Positions 1 to 7,017 of a stretch of DNA of 8,589 nucleotides are shown in pieces. Location: contig JAXLQJ010000106.1 of the NCBI GenBank assembly GCA_046331705.1, forward strand, positions 1-8,589, given 5' to 3'. The position numbers were made by a program, and so were the translations under genes. The stretch is from JADJOY01 sp046331705 [NCBI: bacterium] (GTDB lineage Bacteria > JADJOY01). The stretch's first letter is position 1, and every line of letters starts with the position of its first letter. The notes under the pieces are model-generated. The model was not told the origin of the DNA, ran no database searches, and worked only from the letters and a program-made list of their open reading frames with translations.

Positions 1-2184
1 CTCGCGAACGACGTCGCCGCCATGGGGCCGGATGCGCAGCTCCGCCGCGCGCGCCGCCGGCGTTCCGATCGCGATCGATCCGTCGCTCGACGCGGACGCA
101 AGCCGCTGACTGCCGTCGGGACACCAGGCCAGGCTGTAGACCACGTCCCGATGCGGGCGCGTCTCCACGTGGGCGCCGAACCGCGCGCCGCCCGCCTCGC
201 CGCGCTCGACGGCCCAGATGCGCACGGTCCCGTCGCAATAGCCCACGGCGAGCTCGCCCCGATCGGACCACGCGAGCGATCGCGCGGAGCCCTCGGAGAC
301 GCGCGCGCTGTCGAGCGCGATCCCGTCGCGGCTCCAGAGCCGGACCTCGCCGTCCTTCGCGGCCGATGCCAAGAGCGCACCACGCCGATCCCAGCGCACC
401 AGACGCACCCAGTCGGCGTGGCCTTCGAGCGTGGCGACCGCGCTTCCGGTGGCGTCGTCCCAGAGTCGGACGGTGCCATCCGTGGACGAGCTCGCGAGCC
501 TGAGCCCGTCGCACGACCACTCGAGCCAGCTCACCGGCTCCGCGTGACCGGAAAGCTCGCGGATCAGCCGCACGCCGTCGAGGCGTTCCCGGCCTCGCTG
601 CCGAAGGCGCAGCATGCGCCCGATCGCGTCGTTCGGACCTCCGGCTGGCTCGGGTACCCAGCTCTCGACCGTCGTGAACGGGTCCGTGAGATCGAGTCGC
701 TCGAACCCGTCGCCCTGCGATGCGGGCCGCCAGACGGCGCGCCAATCGCAGAGCGCCTTCGGCTCGTGCGCCAGCTTCCGCACCCACTCGCCGCGCAACC
801 GGGCGCGCCCTTCGGACGGCGGCTCGGTGAGCGCCGGCTCCACGTCCTCGGCGCCGCGCACCCGATGGGCGGCGAGCCCCACGGTCTCGAGCTGCGCGTG
901 AAGTCCGTTGCGCCCGATCTCGGCGAAACGCCAGTCGATCTCGAAGAGCTCGGCGCGCAGCGCTCGCAGCCGTGCGAACGCGTCGAAATCGGGTAACGCC
1001 GCATCGGGCGGCGCGAACGACCGGTACGCGCGCCGCGCCTCCCCAGCGTCTCCGATCACCAGGTCGAAAGGACGAAGCTGCGGGTTGCGGTCGTGGGCTG
1101 CTGGCCACTGCCGCCGCAACGCCACGAGCGCGGCGTTGAGCTGCTCGATCTGCTCGCGGGTGAATCCGCGCTGGGCGGCGTGCTGGGCGAAGAGCCGACG
1201 TTTGGCCGTCCAATCGAGCGAGAGCTCGGTCGCGTCGTCGAGAGCGTCGAGCCCGTCGAGAACCGCGCGCCACTCGCGGCACGCTTCGCGGGCCCAGCTC
1301 GGCAGATGCACCGCGCCGTCGCCGAGGGCGCCCTCGACGACCGCGAGGTACGCACGCTGGAGCTCGATGGCGCTCGCGAGCTCGCCGCCCGCCACTCGGG
1401 CGCGCTTCGTGAGGCCCGGATCGCGCGCGAAGCGCTGCATCGCCGCGAGCGGTCGCACGAGCTGCCCGCGCGCACCGAGCGCTCGGCCCTGCTCCGCGAG
1501 CGTGATCACCAGCGCCGTGGTGGCGAGCTTGAGCCAGAGCGCGCGATCGGACGCATTCGACTCGCCGCAGATCAGATGGACGCGCTTCTGACCTGGCGGC
1601 GCGTGGGGCTCGTCCCGGGTGTGGAAGATCGGTCGCTCGGTCTGACTGTCGCCGCCGATGTCGCGGGTCAGATGATGGACCCGCGGCGAGAGCGAGAACG
1701 CGATCCCCGGCGACGACGCATCGAATCCGCCAGCGCCCGTGTACACGATGCGCGAGACCAGGTGCGGGATCAGCACCCGCGCCAGGCCCGCGATGTCGCC
1801 GCGGAAGAGATAGCTCTCGTGGGTGCCCCACGTGCACCCGGACACGTAGTCCACGTTGGTGCGAAAGAGCTTGCCGTCGACGGGGCCGCCCTCGCTCCGC
1901 AGCAGTCGTGCCAGGATCCGCTCGCCGGCGCGGACGTAGCGCACGGCGTCCGTGGGATCGACGACCTCGGCCGTAGCCACCTCGGGGTGCCAGCCCGCGT
2001 CGACGTAGAAGCAAGAGCCGTTGGTGAGCCAGAGCCGCCGCCCGCTGGCGTCGCGCAGATGAGGGAGCGTGGATTGGGCGGCGCGGAACAGCTCCTCGAC
2101 GAGCGCTCCCGAAGGGCGCGTTCCCGAGACGAACGCGAACTCGGTCTCGACGCCGAAGAACGTCCGCGCCGCCGCTGCTGGCAT
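1..2184 (-). CDS. pafA: PafA-type Pup ligase fused to C-terminal WD40 repeats (3' partial)
   Basis: Predicted ligase joining the C-terminal glutamate of Pup to substrate lysines with ATP (glutamine-synthetase-like fold). The frame runs unbroken from ATG 2184 to position 1, 728 codons, with no stop in the window. Residues about 9-510 resemble PafA: GVETEF (11-16, equivalent of GIETEF), NGSCFYVD (55-62, with D62 at the catalytic Asp position), HPEVATAE (66-73), HTRDEPHA, GESNASD, and DPF (501-503) near the domain end. Residues 546-719 then form four WD40 repeats, three with GH or similar starts and DGxVR(L/I)W ends, and a fifth begins at 720. Known PafA proteins are about 450 residues and end after the ligase domain, so the propeller is an unusual addition. 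The ATG overlaps the pup stop (TAATG) and has GGAGGGAGG 6 nt upstream. The Arg of the family motif NGAR is replaced by Cys (NGSC). Assignment to PafA rather than Dop rests on the short spacing from GVETEF to NGSCFYVD and on the C-terminal DPF motif. Confidence 0.93.
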   Translation of the reverse strand, partial: MPAAAARTFFGVETEFAFVSGTRPSGALVEELFRAAQSTLPHLRDASGRRLWLTNGSCFYVDAGWHPEVATAEVVDPTDAVRYVRAGERILARLLRSEGGPVDGKLFRTNVDYVSGCTWGTHESYLFRGDIAGLARVLIPHLVSRIVYTGAGGFDASSPGIAFSLSPRVHHLTRDIGGDSQTERPIFHTRDEPHAPPGQKRVHLICGESNASDRALWLKLATTALVITLAEQGRALGARGQLVRPLAAMQRFARDPGLTKRARVAGGELASAIELQRAYLAVVEGALGDGAVHLPSWAREACREWRAVLDGLDALDDATELSLDWTAKRRLFAQHAAQRGFTREQIEQLNAALVALRRQWPAAHDRNPQLRPFDLVIGDAGEARRAYRSFAPPDAALPDFDAFARLRALRAELFEIDWRFAEIGRNGLHAQLETVGLAAHRVRGAEDVEPALTEPPSEGRARLRGEWVRKLAHEPKALCDWRAVWRPASQGDGFERLDLTDPFTTVESWVPEPAGGPNDAIGRMLRLRQRGRERLDGVRLIRELSGHAEPVSWLEWSCDGLRLASSSTDGTVRLWDDATGSAVATLEGHADWVRLVRWDRRGALLASAAKDGEVRLWSRDGIALDSARVSEGSARSLAWSDRGELAVGYCDGTVRIWAVERGEAGGARFGAHVETRPHRDVVYSLAWCPDGSQRLASASSDGSIAIGTPAARAAELRIRPHGGDVVRE

Positions 2185-2384
2185 TACTGGCCTCCCTCCT
2201 GGCGGCTCGCGGCCAGGAACTGCTCGCTGTTGCCCGAGAGCACGCGGCGCACGATGTCCTGGCCCGCCGCGAGCAGCCGATCTCCGGCCGCGCGCGCGGC
2301 ATCGAGCGCACCCGCCCCATCGTCCGCGCCGCTCGGCGGCCCGCCCGTCCCCGAATGCTCCCGTCGTCGTTCGCGTTCCGACAT
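2184..2384 (-). CDS. pup: Pup, prokaryotic ubiquitin-like protein (66 aa, ends GGQ)
   Basis: Small protein modifier attached to lysines by PafA after its C-terminal Gln is deamidated to Glu by Dop. The protein has 66 residues, close to the 64 of mycobacterial Pup. It has a polar, Gly/Pro-rich N-terminal third (1-24) that is likely disordered, an Ala/Leu-rich helical stretch (25-50) matching the region that binds the ATPase coiled coil in known Pups, and a family-like tail with VLSGNSEQF (48-56) and RQEGGQ (61-66). The terminal Gln implies that Dop deamidation is needed, which fits the adjacent dop. The sequence contains no lysine at all, so Pup-on-Pup chains could not form through a side chain. 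It starts 6 nt after the dop stop, with the dop stop inside its ribosome binding site, and its stop overlaps the pafA start. Family identity rests on the tail and the context together. Confidence 0.93.
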   Translation of the reverse strand: MSERERRREHSGTGGPPSGADDGAGALDAARAAGDRLLAAGQDIVRRVLSGNSEQFLAASRQEGGQ

Positions 2385-2388
2385 GACA

Positions 2389-2398
2389 CCTCACCTCC
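2389..2398 (-). promoter_or_regulatory. pup ribosome binding site overlapping dop stop
   Basis: On the minus strand this reads GGAGGTGAGG, 4 nt before the pup ATG, and contains the TGA stop of dop. Ribosomes ending dop would stop on the pup start region, so pup translation is probably coupled to dop. The coupling is inferred; the overlap is seen. Confidence 0.75.
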
Positions 2399-4160
2399 CA
2401 TACGTTCGGCTCGTGCCGTGGACCGGCAGGAGCGAGTTTCCCCATCCGCGATCGGGCACGTCCTCGGCGTGAAGCGCATCGAGGAGCGCCGACAAGCTCT
2501 CGTTGGCCGCGAACGCCGCACCCGTTCGCGCCTCGCCGCGCTGCGCCGGCCGATCGAGCCGGACCACGCGCTCGCGCGAGCGGCCGTTCGATCCGCCGCC
2601 GCGCACGTGGACCCGATCCCAATCGACCTCCGTCACCCGCTCGCCGGCGCGCCGGAGCAACATCGCCCGCGTCCACGCGCGCGTGTCCGGTGGCGGCTCG
2701 CGGACGAAGCGATCGATCTCGTCGTCGCTGACGAGGCGGCGCGACAGCCCGGCGCGATCGAGCGCCCAGAAGATCCCGCCCTCGGGATCGAGGCTCGCGT
2801 AGACGAGATCGAGGTGCTTGATCGCCGGCGAGTCCCAACCGAGCCGAGGCTCGCTGCTCACCACCTCGTCGAGGAGCGCGCGCTTTTGGACCCAGTCCAG
2901 CTCCGAGCGCAGCGCGTCGAAGTCGCGGCGGCCGAGCTTGTCGAGGGTCTCGGACCAGATCTGGACGATCTCGCGGGCGCCCGGAACGATCTCCTCGATG
3001 ACGTCGCAGCGCTCCACGAAGCGTCCGACATCCTCCAGGAATTGCAGCTGCAGCTCCACCGCCGTCACCGCGCCGCCCGACACCAGCCGCGCCCGCACAC
3101 CGAGATCCGGATCGTGTGACCAGGACCGAAACGCCTCGACCGGATCCTCGAGAATCCGCTCGACCCGCACCGCCTCGGCTTCGATGAGCGCGGACACGAG
3201 CTGCATGAGGCCCACGCGCAACAGCATCGACACGTGGTTGAGCGTGGTGTCGAAGCTGATGACGTGCAGCCGCGCGAAGCGGTGGTCCTGACCGCGCGAA
3301 TCGTCGCGCCATCGATCCCGCTCGCCACAGAGTGCTTCGTCGCGCGTGTTGACGATGGGACGGTGGTACGTGGTCTGTGGGCCGCTCAGCGTCTCGATGA
3401 AATCCGCGCGCTGCGAGATCTGGAACGGGACCGCGGGAGCATCGTTCTCGCTGCCGACCTTTCCCTGGCCGGTGAGGACGATCGCCGAGGCCTGGAAGGA
3501 GGCCAAGAAGAGCGCGTAGTGGAGCTTGCGGTGGAAGAGGTTCTCCCACGCTTGGCGCGACACCAGCACGTTGAGATGGCCGCCGTAGCTCTGCCCCTGG
3601 CCGTCCGAGTTGTTGGCGAGGACCTGGATGGGCTCGTCGCCTCCACGCTTGGCGTTGGCGTTCTCCTGCGCACGGCGCGCGATCCGGAACATCGCGTGAA
3701 GCGCGGCGACGTGATCACGCGCACAGCGAACCTCCGGGATGCAGAGCTCCAGATGGTCGAGATCGATGTACGCGCAGCCGCCGTTCGACGCGAGGTACTG
3801 GCGTCCGATGTCCTGCGGGTCCTCACGCCCGTATGCGCCGTACGCCGAGCCGTAGCCTGCGCCGTACCCCGAACCGTACGTCGACCCGTACCAGCCGCCG
3901 TAGCGGCGGTCGCTCGCCGCCGGCCACGACGAGGCGAGCGGCGCCGCGCGTTTGGGAAGCCCCTCGATTTCCGCGAGCAGCGCCCGCGACGCCTCTCGAC
4001 CGCTGCCGGCGCCGGTCGTGGAGCTCGCGGACGCACCCTCGGGCGGCGCACCTCCACGTCCGGTGACGAAGTTGCCGAGCTCCACGTCTGCCCCGGTGAT
4101 CTTGGGCACGAGGAAACGAACGCGGCTGCTCGGCGCTCGTGCTCGATTCGGCTTGGCCAT
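2391..4160 (-). CDS. dop: Dop-like Pup deamidase/depupylase with Tyr/Gly-rich insertion
   Basis: Predicted to deamidate the C-terminal Gln of Pup and to remove Pup from substrates. It is a 589-residue paralogue of PafA in the glutamine-synthetase-like superfamily; mycobacterial Dop is about 500. Motifs: GADVELG (23-29, Dop GTEVEYG), SNGGCAYID (125-133, with D133 at the catalytic Asp position), HLELCIPE (136-143, family HPEYxxPE), SDGQGQSYGGH then NVLVSR (Dop VDGKGASYGSH and YLMSR), ISQRADFIE, and IVNTRDE. A long insertion lies between the first two motifs (about 30-124), where Dop proteins carry the Dop loop; its residues 87-111 are a Tyr/Gly low-complexity run. Several usual residues differ: the first acidic residue is Asp, the GDxNxxE motif reads FDTTLNH, and the Pro-His after TRDE is lost. 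Activity could therefore be altered. The start ATG follows the ATPase stop by 23 nt with a strong GAGGTGA site. Dop is favoured over PafA by the QGQSYGGH region, the insertion and the presence of a clear PafA nearby. Confidence 0.88.
   Translation of the reverse strand: MAKPNRARAPSSRVRFLVPKITGADVELGNFVTGRGGAPPEGASASSTTGAGSGREASRALLAEIEGLPKRAAPLASSWPAASDRRYGGWYGSTYGSGYGAGYGSAYGAYGREDPQDIGRQYLASNGGCAYIDLDHLELCIPEVRCARDHVAALHAMFRIARRAQENANAKRGGDEPIQVLANNSDGQGQSYGGHLNVLVSRQAWENLFHRKLHYALFLASFQASAIVLTGQGKVGSENDAPAVPFQISQRADFIETLSGPQTTYHRPIVNTRDEALCGERDRWRDDSRGQDHRFARLHVISFDTTLNHVSMLLRVGLMQLVSALIEAEAVRVERILEDPVEAFRSWSHDPDLGVRARLVSGGAVTAVELQLQFLEDVGRFVERCDVIEEIVPGAREIVQIWSETLDKLGRRDFDALRSELDWVQKRALLDEVVSSEPRLGWDSPAIKHLDLVYASLDPEGGIFWALDRAGLSRRLVSDDEIDRFVREPPPDTRAWTRAMLLRRAGERVTEVDWDRVHVRGGGSNGRSRERVVRLDRPAQRGEARTGAAFAANESLSALLDALHAEDVPDRGWGNSLLPVHGTSRTYGR
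3828..3902 (-). repeat. Tyr/Gly low-complexity repeat inside the dop-like gene
   Basis: The DNA is a degenerate tandem array with CCGTA-type units on the plus strand. It encodes residues 87-111 of the Dop-like protein, with seven Tyr residues at mostly 3-4 residue spacing separated by Gly, Ser and Ala. The run is in frame and sits where actinobacterial Dop has its regulatory loop. It may be a flexible or self-associating segment; that role is inferred. Confidence 0.75.
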
Positions 4161-4183
4161 GGCTCACCTCGCGCGCGCGGCGC

Positions 4184-5875
4184 TCACGCGGCGCGCAGAA
4201 ATCGGTAGCTGCGCCGCGAGGGCTTGCGCACCGGATCGATGCGCACCACCTCGCGGTCGGTCGGGAAGTCGTCGAGGTGCTTGGCGCAGTTCAGGGGCGT
4301 GAGCACGCGCACTGCGCTCTCCATCTCGTCGGTGATGGCGTCGAGCACGTCGACGAGGCCAAGCCCCGCCCCGCGCCCGTCCGCCTCGCGAACACACGCC
4401 CGCTCACTCGCCACACGCGCGACGTTTCGAAGGTGCGCCCCGTTCACCAGGTGTGACGGCTCGACCGTCTGGGTGCGCCCGTCGCGGAACGTGAGTGTCG
4501 CGAGCGGCCCGAGCCCGTTGGGCGAGAAGATCCGCGCGACCGCCGCCGCCAGGATCTCCTCGCGCGCCTCGCGCGGGTTGCGTCCCGCGAGCGTCCACGG
4601 GAGGTCCTCCGCGAACACCTTGCGCAGGATCTGCGCCACCGCCGCGCGCCCCGGACGCGGCACCTCGATGATCTCGTCGCCGAGCCGACCGGGACGCAGC
4701 GCCGCCGGATCGATGGCGTCGCGGCGGTTGGTCGCCGCCATCACCAGCACGTTCGAGCGCGGGCTCAGCCCGTCGAGCTCGGCCAGGAGCGCCGCCATCA
4801 CCCGGTCGTGAACGCGGTGGTGGCCCTGCCCGCGCACCTCGGCGATGGCGTCCACCTCGTCGAAGAAGATCGCGACGATCTCGTCCGGGTTTTCGCGCGC
4901 GATCTGGTTCGCCAGCTCGAAGAGCTCGCGGATGTTCTTCTGCGACTGCCCGAACCACATGCTCTCGAGCTCGCCGGGCCGGACGTGGATGAAGCGCGCG
5001 CGCCCCGCCGGCGAGAGTGAGCCCAGGTAGTTGGTGAACGCGCGCACCAACATCGTCTTGCCGGTGCCGGGAGGGCCGACCAGCAGCACCGAGCCGCGAG
5101 CGCGCAGCCGATAGCGCGCCACCAGCTCGGGATGATGCGCTCGCAACCCGATCGAGCGCTTCATCGCGTCGATCTGCGCATCCAGCCCGGCGAGGTCGTC
5201 GAACGTCTCGGTGGGGATCTCCGCGCAGAACCGCGACCGTCCGTCCTCGCGCTCGATGCGCTCGAACGCGAGCCACAGGCTTCGATCCCAGCGCACCAGG
5301 TCGCCCGGATCGAGGGTCTGCTCGCGAAGCGCCGCGGTGGCGGTCGCGACCACTTGCTCGTCGCGCACCTCGAGCAGGAGATCGCCACCCTCGAGCCAGC
5401 GCACGAAGCTCCCGATCTCGCCGGCGCGCGACGCCCCGCCCGGCGCCGAGGACACGATGGTGTTGAGCCCGCCCGCGAGGAGCACCTCGTCGCCCCGACG
5501 CAGCGCGCTCGGGTCGACGCCGTCGCCGTACGTCACCACACGGCGCCCCGCGTTGGTGATCACCCACGCGCCGGGACCGCGCGCGGTGCCGGCCGCGCCG
5601 AGATACGTGGCCGGCATCAGCGGCGGCGCCGTGAGCCGCGCGTGAAGGTCGCGCAGATCCTCGAGCATTCCCTCCAGCCGCTGCACGGCCGTCGCCCGCT
5701 TCTCGTACTCGGCGAGCAGGAACGTGCTCATCTCGAGCGAGATCGGCTCTCCGAGGCGCTGGATCATGGCCAGCAAGGCCTGCTTCTCGGCGGTATTGGG
5801 AGCGCCTTCGCCGACGGCGGCGAGCTGCGCCTTCCAGACCGCGATGTCGGGATCGGTGCGAGGGTTTCGAGGCAT
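4184..5875 (-). CDS. arc: ARC/Mpa-family proteasomal-type AAA ATPase
   Basis: Ring-forming ATP-driven unfoldase of the Mpa/ARC family, which recognises Pup through its N-terminal coiled coil. The protein has 563 residues. A coiled-coil-like stretch is at about 45-82, an OB-type beta region at about 88-215 ends in AFERI (as Mpa does), and the AAA domain follows. Walker A is GPPGTGKT (267-274), Walker B is AIFFDE (335-340), the pore-loop region contains MWFGQ (306-310), sensor 1 is ATNR (381-384), and arginine fingers lie in LRPGRLGDEI (393-402). The C-terminal helical part matches Mpa up to DEMESAV. The protein ends YRFLRAA, not with the Gln-Tyr-Leu tail that docks ARC/Mpa on the 20S core. I chose ATG 5875 because GGAGA and AAAGGA lie just upstream; an in-frame upstream start at 5917 would add 14 basic residues and lacks support. 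JAB ends 61 nt upstream and dop follows by 23 nt. Confidence 0.93.
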   Translation of the reverse strand: MPRNPRTDPDIAVWKAQLAAVGEGAPNTAEKQALLAMIQRLGEPISLEMSTFLLAEYEKRATAVQRLEGMLEDLRDLHARLTAPPLMPATYLGAAGTARGPGAWVITNAGRRVVTYGDGVDPSALRRGDEVLLAGGLNTIVSSAPGGASRAGEIGSFVRWLEGGDLLLEVRDEQVVATATAALREQTLDPGDLVRWDRSLWLAFERIEREDGRSRFCAEIPTETFDDLAGLDAQIDAMKRSIGLRAHHPELVARYRLRARGSVLLVGPPGTGKTMLVRAFTNYLGSLSPAGRARFIHVRPGELESMWFGQSQKNIRELFELANQIARENPDEIVAIFFDEVDAIAEVRGQGHHRVHDRVMAALLAELDGLSPRSNVLVMAATNRRDAIDPAALRPGRLGDEIIEVPRPGRAAVAQILRKVFAEDLPWTLAGRNPREAREEILAAAVARIFSPNGLGPLATLTFRDGRTQTVEPSHLVNGAHLRNVARVASERACVREADGRGAGLGLVDVLDAITDEMESAVRVLTPLNCAKHLDDFPTDREVVRIDPVRKPSRRSYRFLRAA

Positions 5876-5936
5876 CGTTCTCCGTCCTTTCCGCCGCCAG
5901 CCGTGCGGCCAACGCATGCGCGCTTCCTTCCCTGCC

Positions 5937-6968
5937 TCACGGGCTCGGTGCCGCGAAGAACCCGCGCTTCGCCATGCGGCCGAGCCTCCAGCCGAAGAGC
6001 GCGTGGCGCAGCTCGTCGGCGGCCGTGTGGGTCACCACCAACGCGACGTTCCACGCGCGCGGAAACACCGTGCGGTGAAGCGCCACGTCGTGCTCGCTCA
6101 GGAAACCTCTCGCCAGCGAGCAATCGCGCTGGCGCTCCGGCGGGCAGTCCTTGCACCCCCACGCGTAGACCACGTGGGAATGCCACCAACCCACCATCAT
6201 CTCGTTGCCGCCGCGCAGCGCGATCGCGGCGCGCACGTCGGTCCAGGTCTCGGGCTGGAACGTGAGACGGGTGGCGGTCGCGAGCGTGTGGCGCGCCGGG
6301 ATCTGGGCCGTGACATCGGCGAAGACCTGCCTCGTCTCACAGTCGCGGCGGAGCGCGCCGATCAAGATCCCGCCGGTTTCCTGCCCGTGATTGCGCCGGG
6401 TCAGCTCCTCGCACTCGGCCCGGATCCGATCCGGCACGATGACCGGCATGTCCCCGTCGGTGCCCTCGCCCACGTGAGCGGCGTCGGCCGTGAACGTCGC
6501 GAGCCGACCGGGAACGAGCGAGAGGCTCGGCGGCGACTCGCTCACGACCACCGCCTCGCCCTCGCCCTCGCCCGACGGATGCGCGCGCTCGCGTGGGAAC
6601 GCGCTCACGAAGAAGCGGTAGCGGTCGCCGGCCGCGAGCTTCCCATCGCGCACCAGCACTTCGGCGACCGCCCGGGTCGCGTCCTCGAAGTACGAGGTCG
6701 GGAAGCGGCGCTCGATCGCAGCACCGCCCGGTGCCACGACCACCACACGAAATCCTTCCAGATACGGCGCCCCCGCGCTCGGGTGCCAGAGCGGCTCGAT
6801 GCGTGCGGCGCTCGCGGGCACGGCCGCGTCCAGCTCCCCGGCGCGAAACGCCGAGAACCAGGTGGACTCGAAGGCCGGGTCGAGGTCCACGTCGAGTGGA
6901 CCCGACCCGAGCGGCGTGCCGTCCTCCCGGTAGATCGAGGCTACGAACAGAAGCTCATCGGTGTTCAT
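5937..6968 (-). CDS. JAB/JAMM metalloprotease, deubiquitinase-like, with novel N-terminal domain
   Basis: Predicted zinc isopeptidase or processing protease for the adjacent ubiquitin-like protein. The protein has 343 residues. The JAMM centre is visible in the C-terminal half: Glu197 in QETGGILIG, His263 and His265 in GWWHSH, and Ser291/Asp294 in FLSEHD. The usual spacing from the second His to the Ser is short (H-x-H-x7-S-x2-D); here 25 residues intervene, including a Cys cluster CKDC (272-275) and Cys283. Residues 1-170 form a separate domain that I do not recognise, joined by a Glu/Gly-rich linker near 131-139. The start is uncertain: ATG 6968 is chosen, giving MNTDELLF, while GTG 6986 would add six residues, but its binding site would lie in a hairpin. 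The Ubl gene ends 49 nt upstream. The JAMM assignment is secure; the substrate is inferred from context. Confidence 0.9.
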   Translation of the reverse strand: MNTDELLFVASIYREDGTPLGSGPLDVDLDPAFESTWFSAFRAGELDAAVPASAARIEPLWHPSAGAPYLEGFRVVVVAPGGAAIERRFPTSYFEDATRAVAEVLVRDGKLAAGDRYRFFVSAFPRERAHPSGEGEGEAVVVSESPPSLSLVPGRLATFTADAAHVGEGTDGDMPVIVPDRIRAECEELTRRNHGQETGGILIGALRRDCETRQVFADVTAQIPARHTLATATRLTFQPETWTDVRAAIALRGGNEMMVGWWHSHVVYAWGCKDCPPERQRDCSLARGFLSEHDVALHRTVFPRAWNVALVVTHTAADELRHALFGWRLGRMAKRGFFAAPSP

Positions 6969-6991
6969 GGCACCCGTCCCGCGCACCGCTC

Positions 6992-7011
6992 ACCCGGCAC
7001 GAGTGCCGGGT
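6992..7011 (-). repeat. Inverted repeat (hairpin) between Ubl and JAB genes
   Basis: A perfect 9-bp inverted repeat (ACCCGGCAC / GTGCCGGGT) with a 2-nt centre begins 6 nt after the Ubl stop. As RNA the loop would be 4 nt. No U-tract follows, so it is not a typical intrinsic terminator. It could stabilise the upstream transcript or limit translation of JAB. Confidence 0.6.
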
Positions 7012-7017
7012 CACGGT

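Noticed and set aside
22-2472. Long plus-strand open frames over the PafA-WD40 gene (22-996, 908-1591, 1093-2472).
   Set aside because: They are antisense to a clear PafA/WD40 protein, in the mirrored codon phase typical of GC-rich DNA, and their products are Arg/Ala-rich without motifs.
2355-4208. Plus-strand open frames opposite the dop-like gene (2355-3119, 3234-4208).
   Set aside because: No family motifs and no binding sites; the minus strand encodes recognisable Dop motifs over the full length.
4404-5912. A 502-codon minus-strand frame overlapping the ATPase.
   Set aside because: It is a shifted frame of the ATPase gene with Arg/Ala-rich sequence; the other frame carries Walker A and B and sensor motifs.
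6969-6986. GTG start at 6986 for the JAB gene.
   Set aside because: Possible, but its ribosome binding region falls at the base of the intergenic hairpin; ATG 6968 begins the strand-like MNTDELLF. Only six residues differ.
6992-7011. Hairpin as an intrinsic terminator.
   Set aside because: No U-rich tract follows and the downstream JAB gene is close and co-directional.
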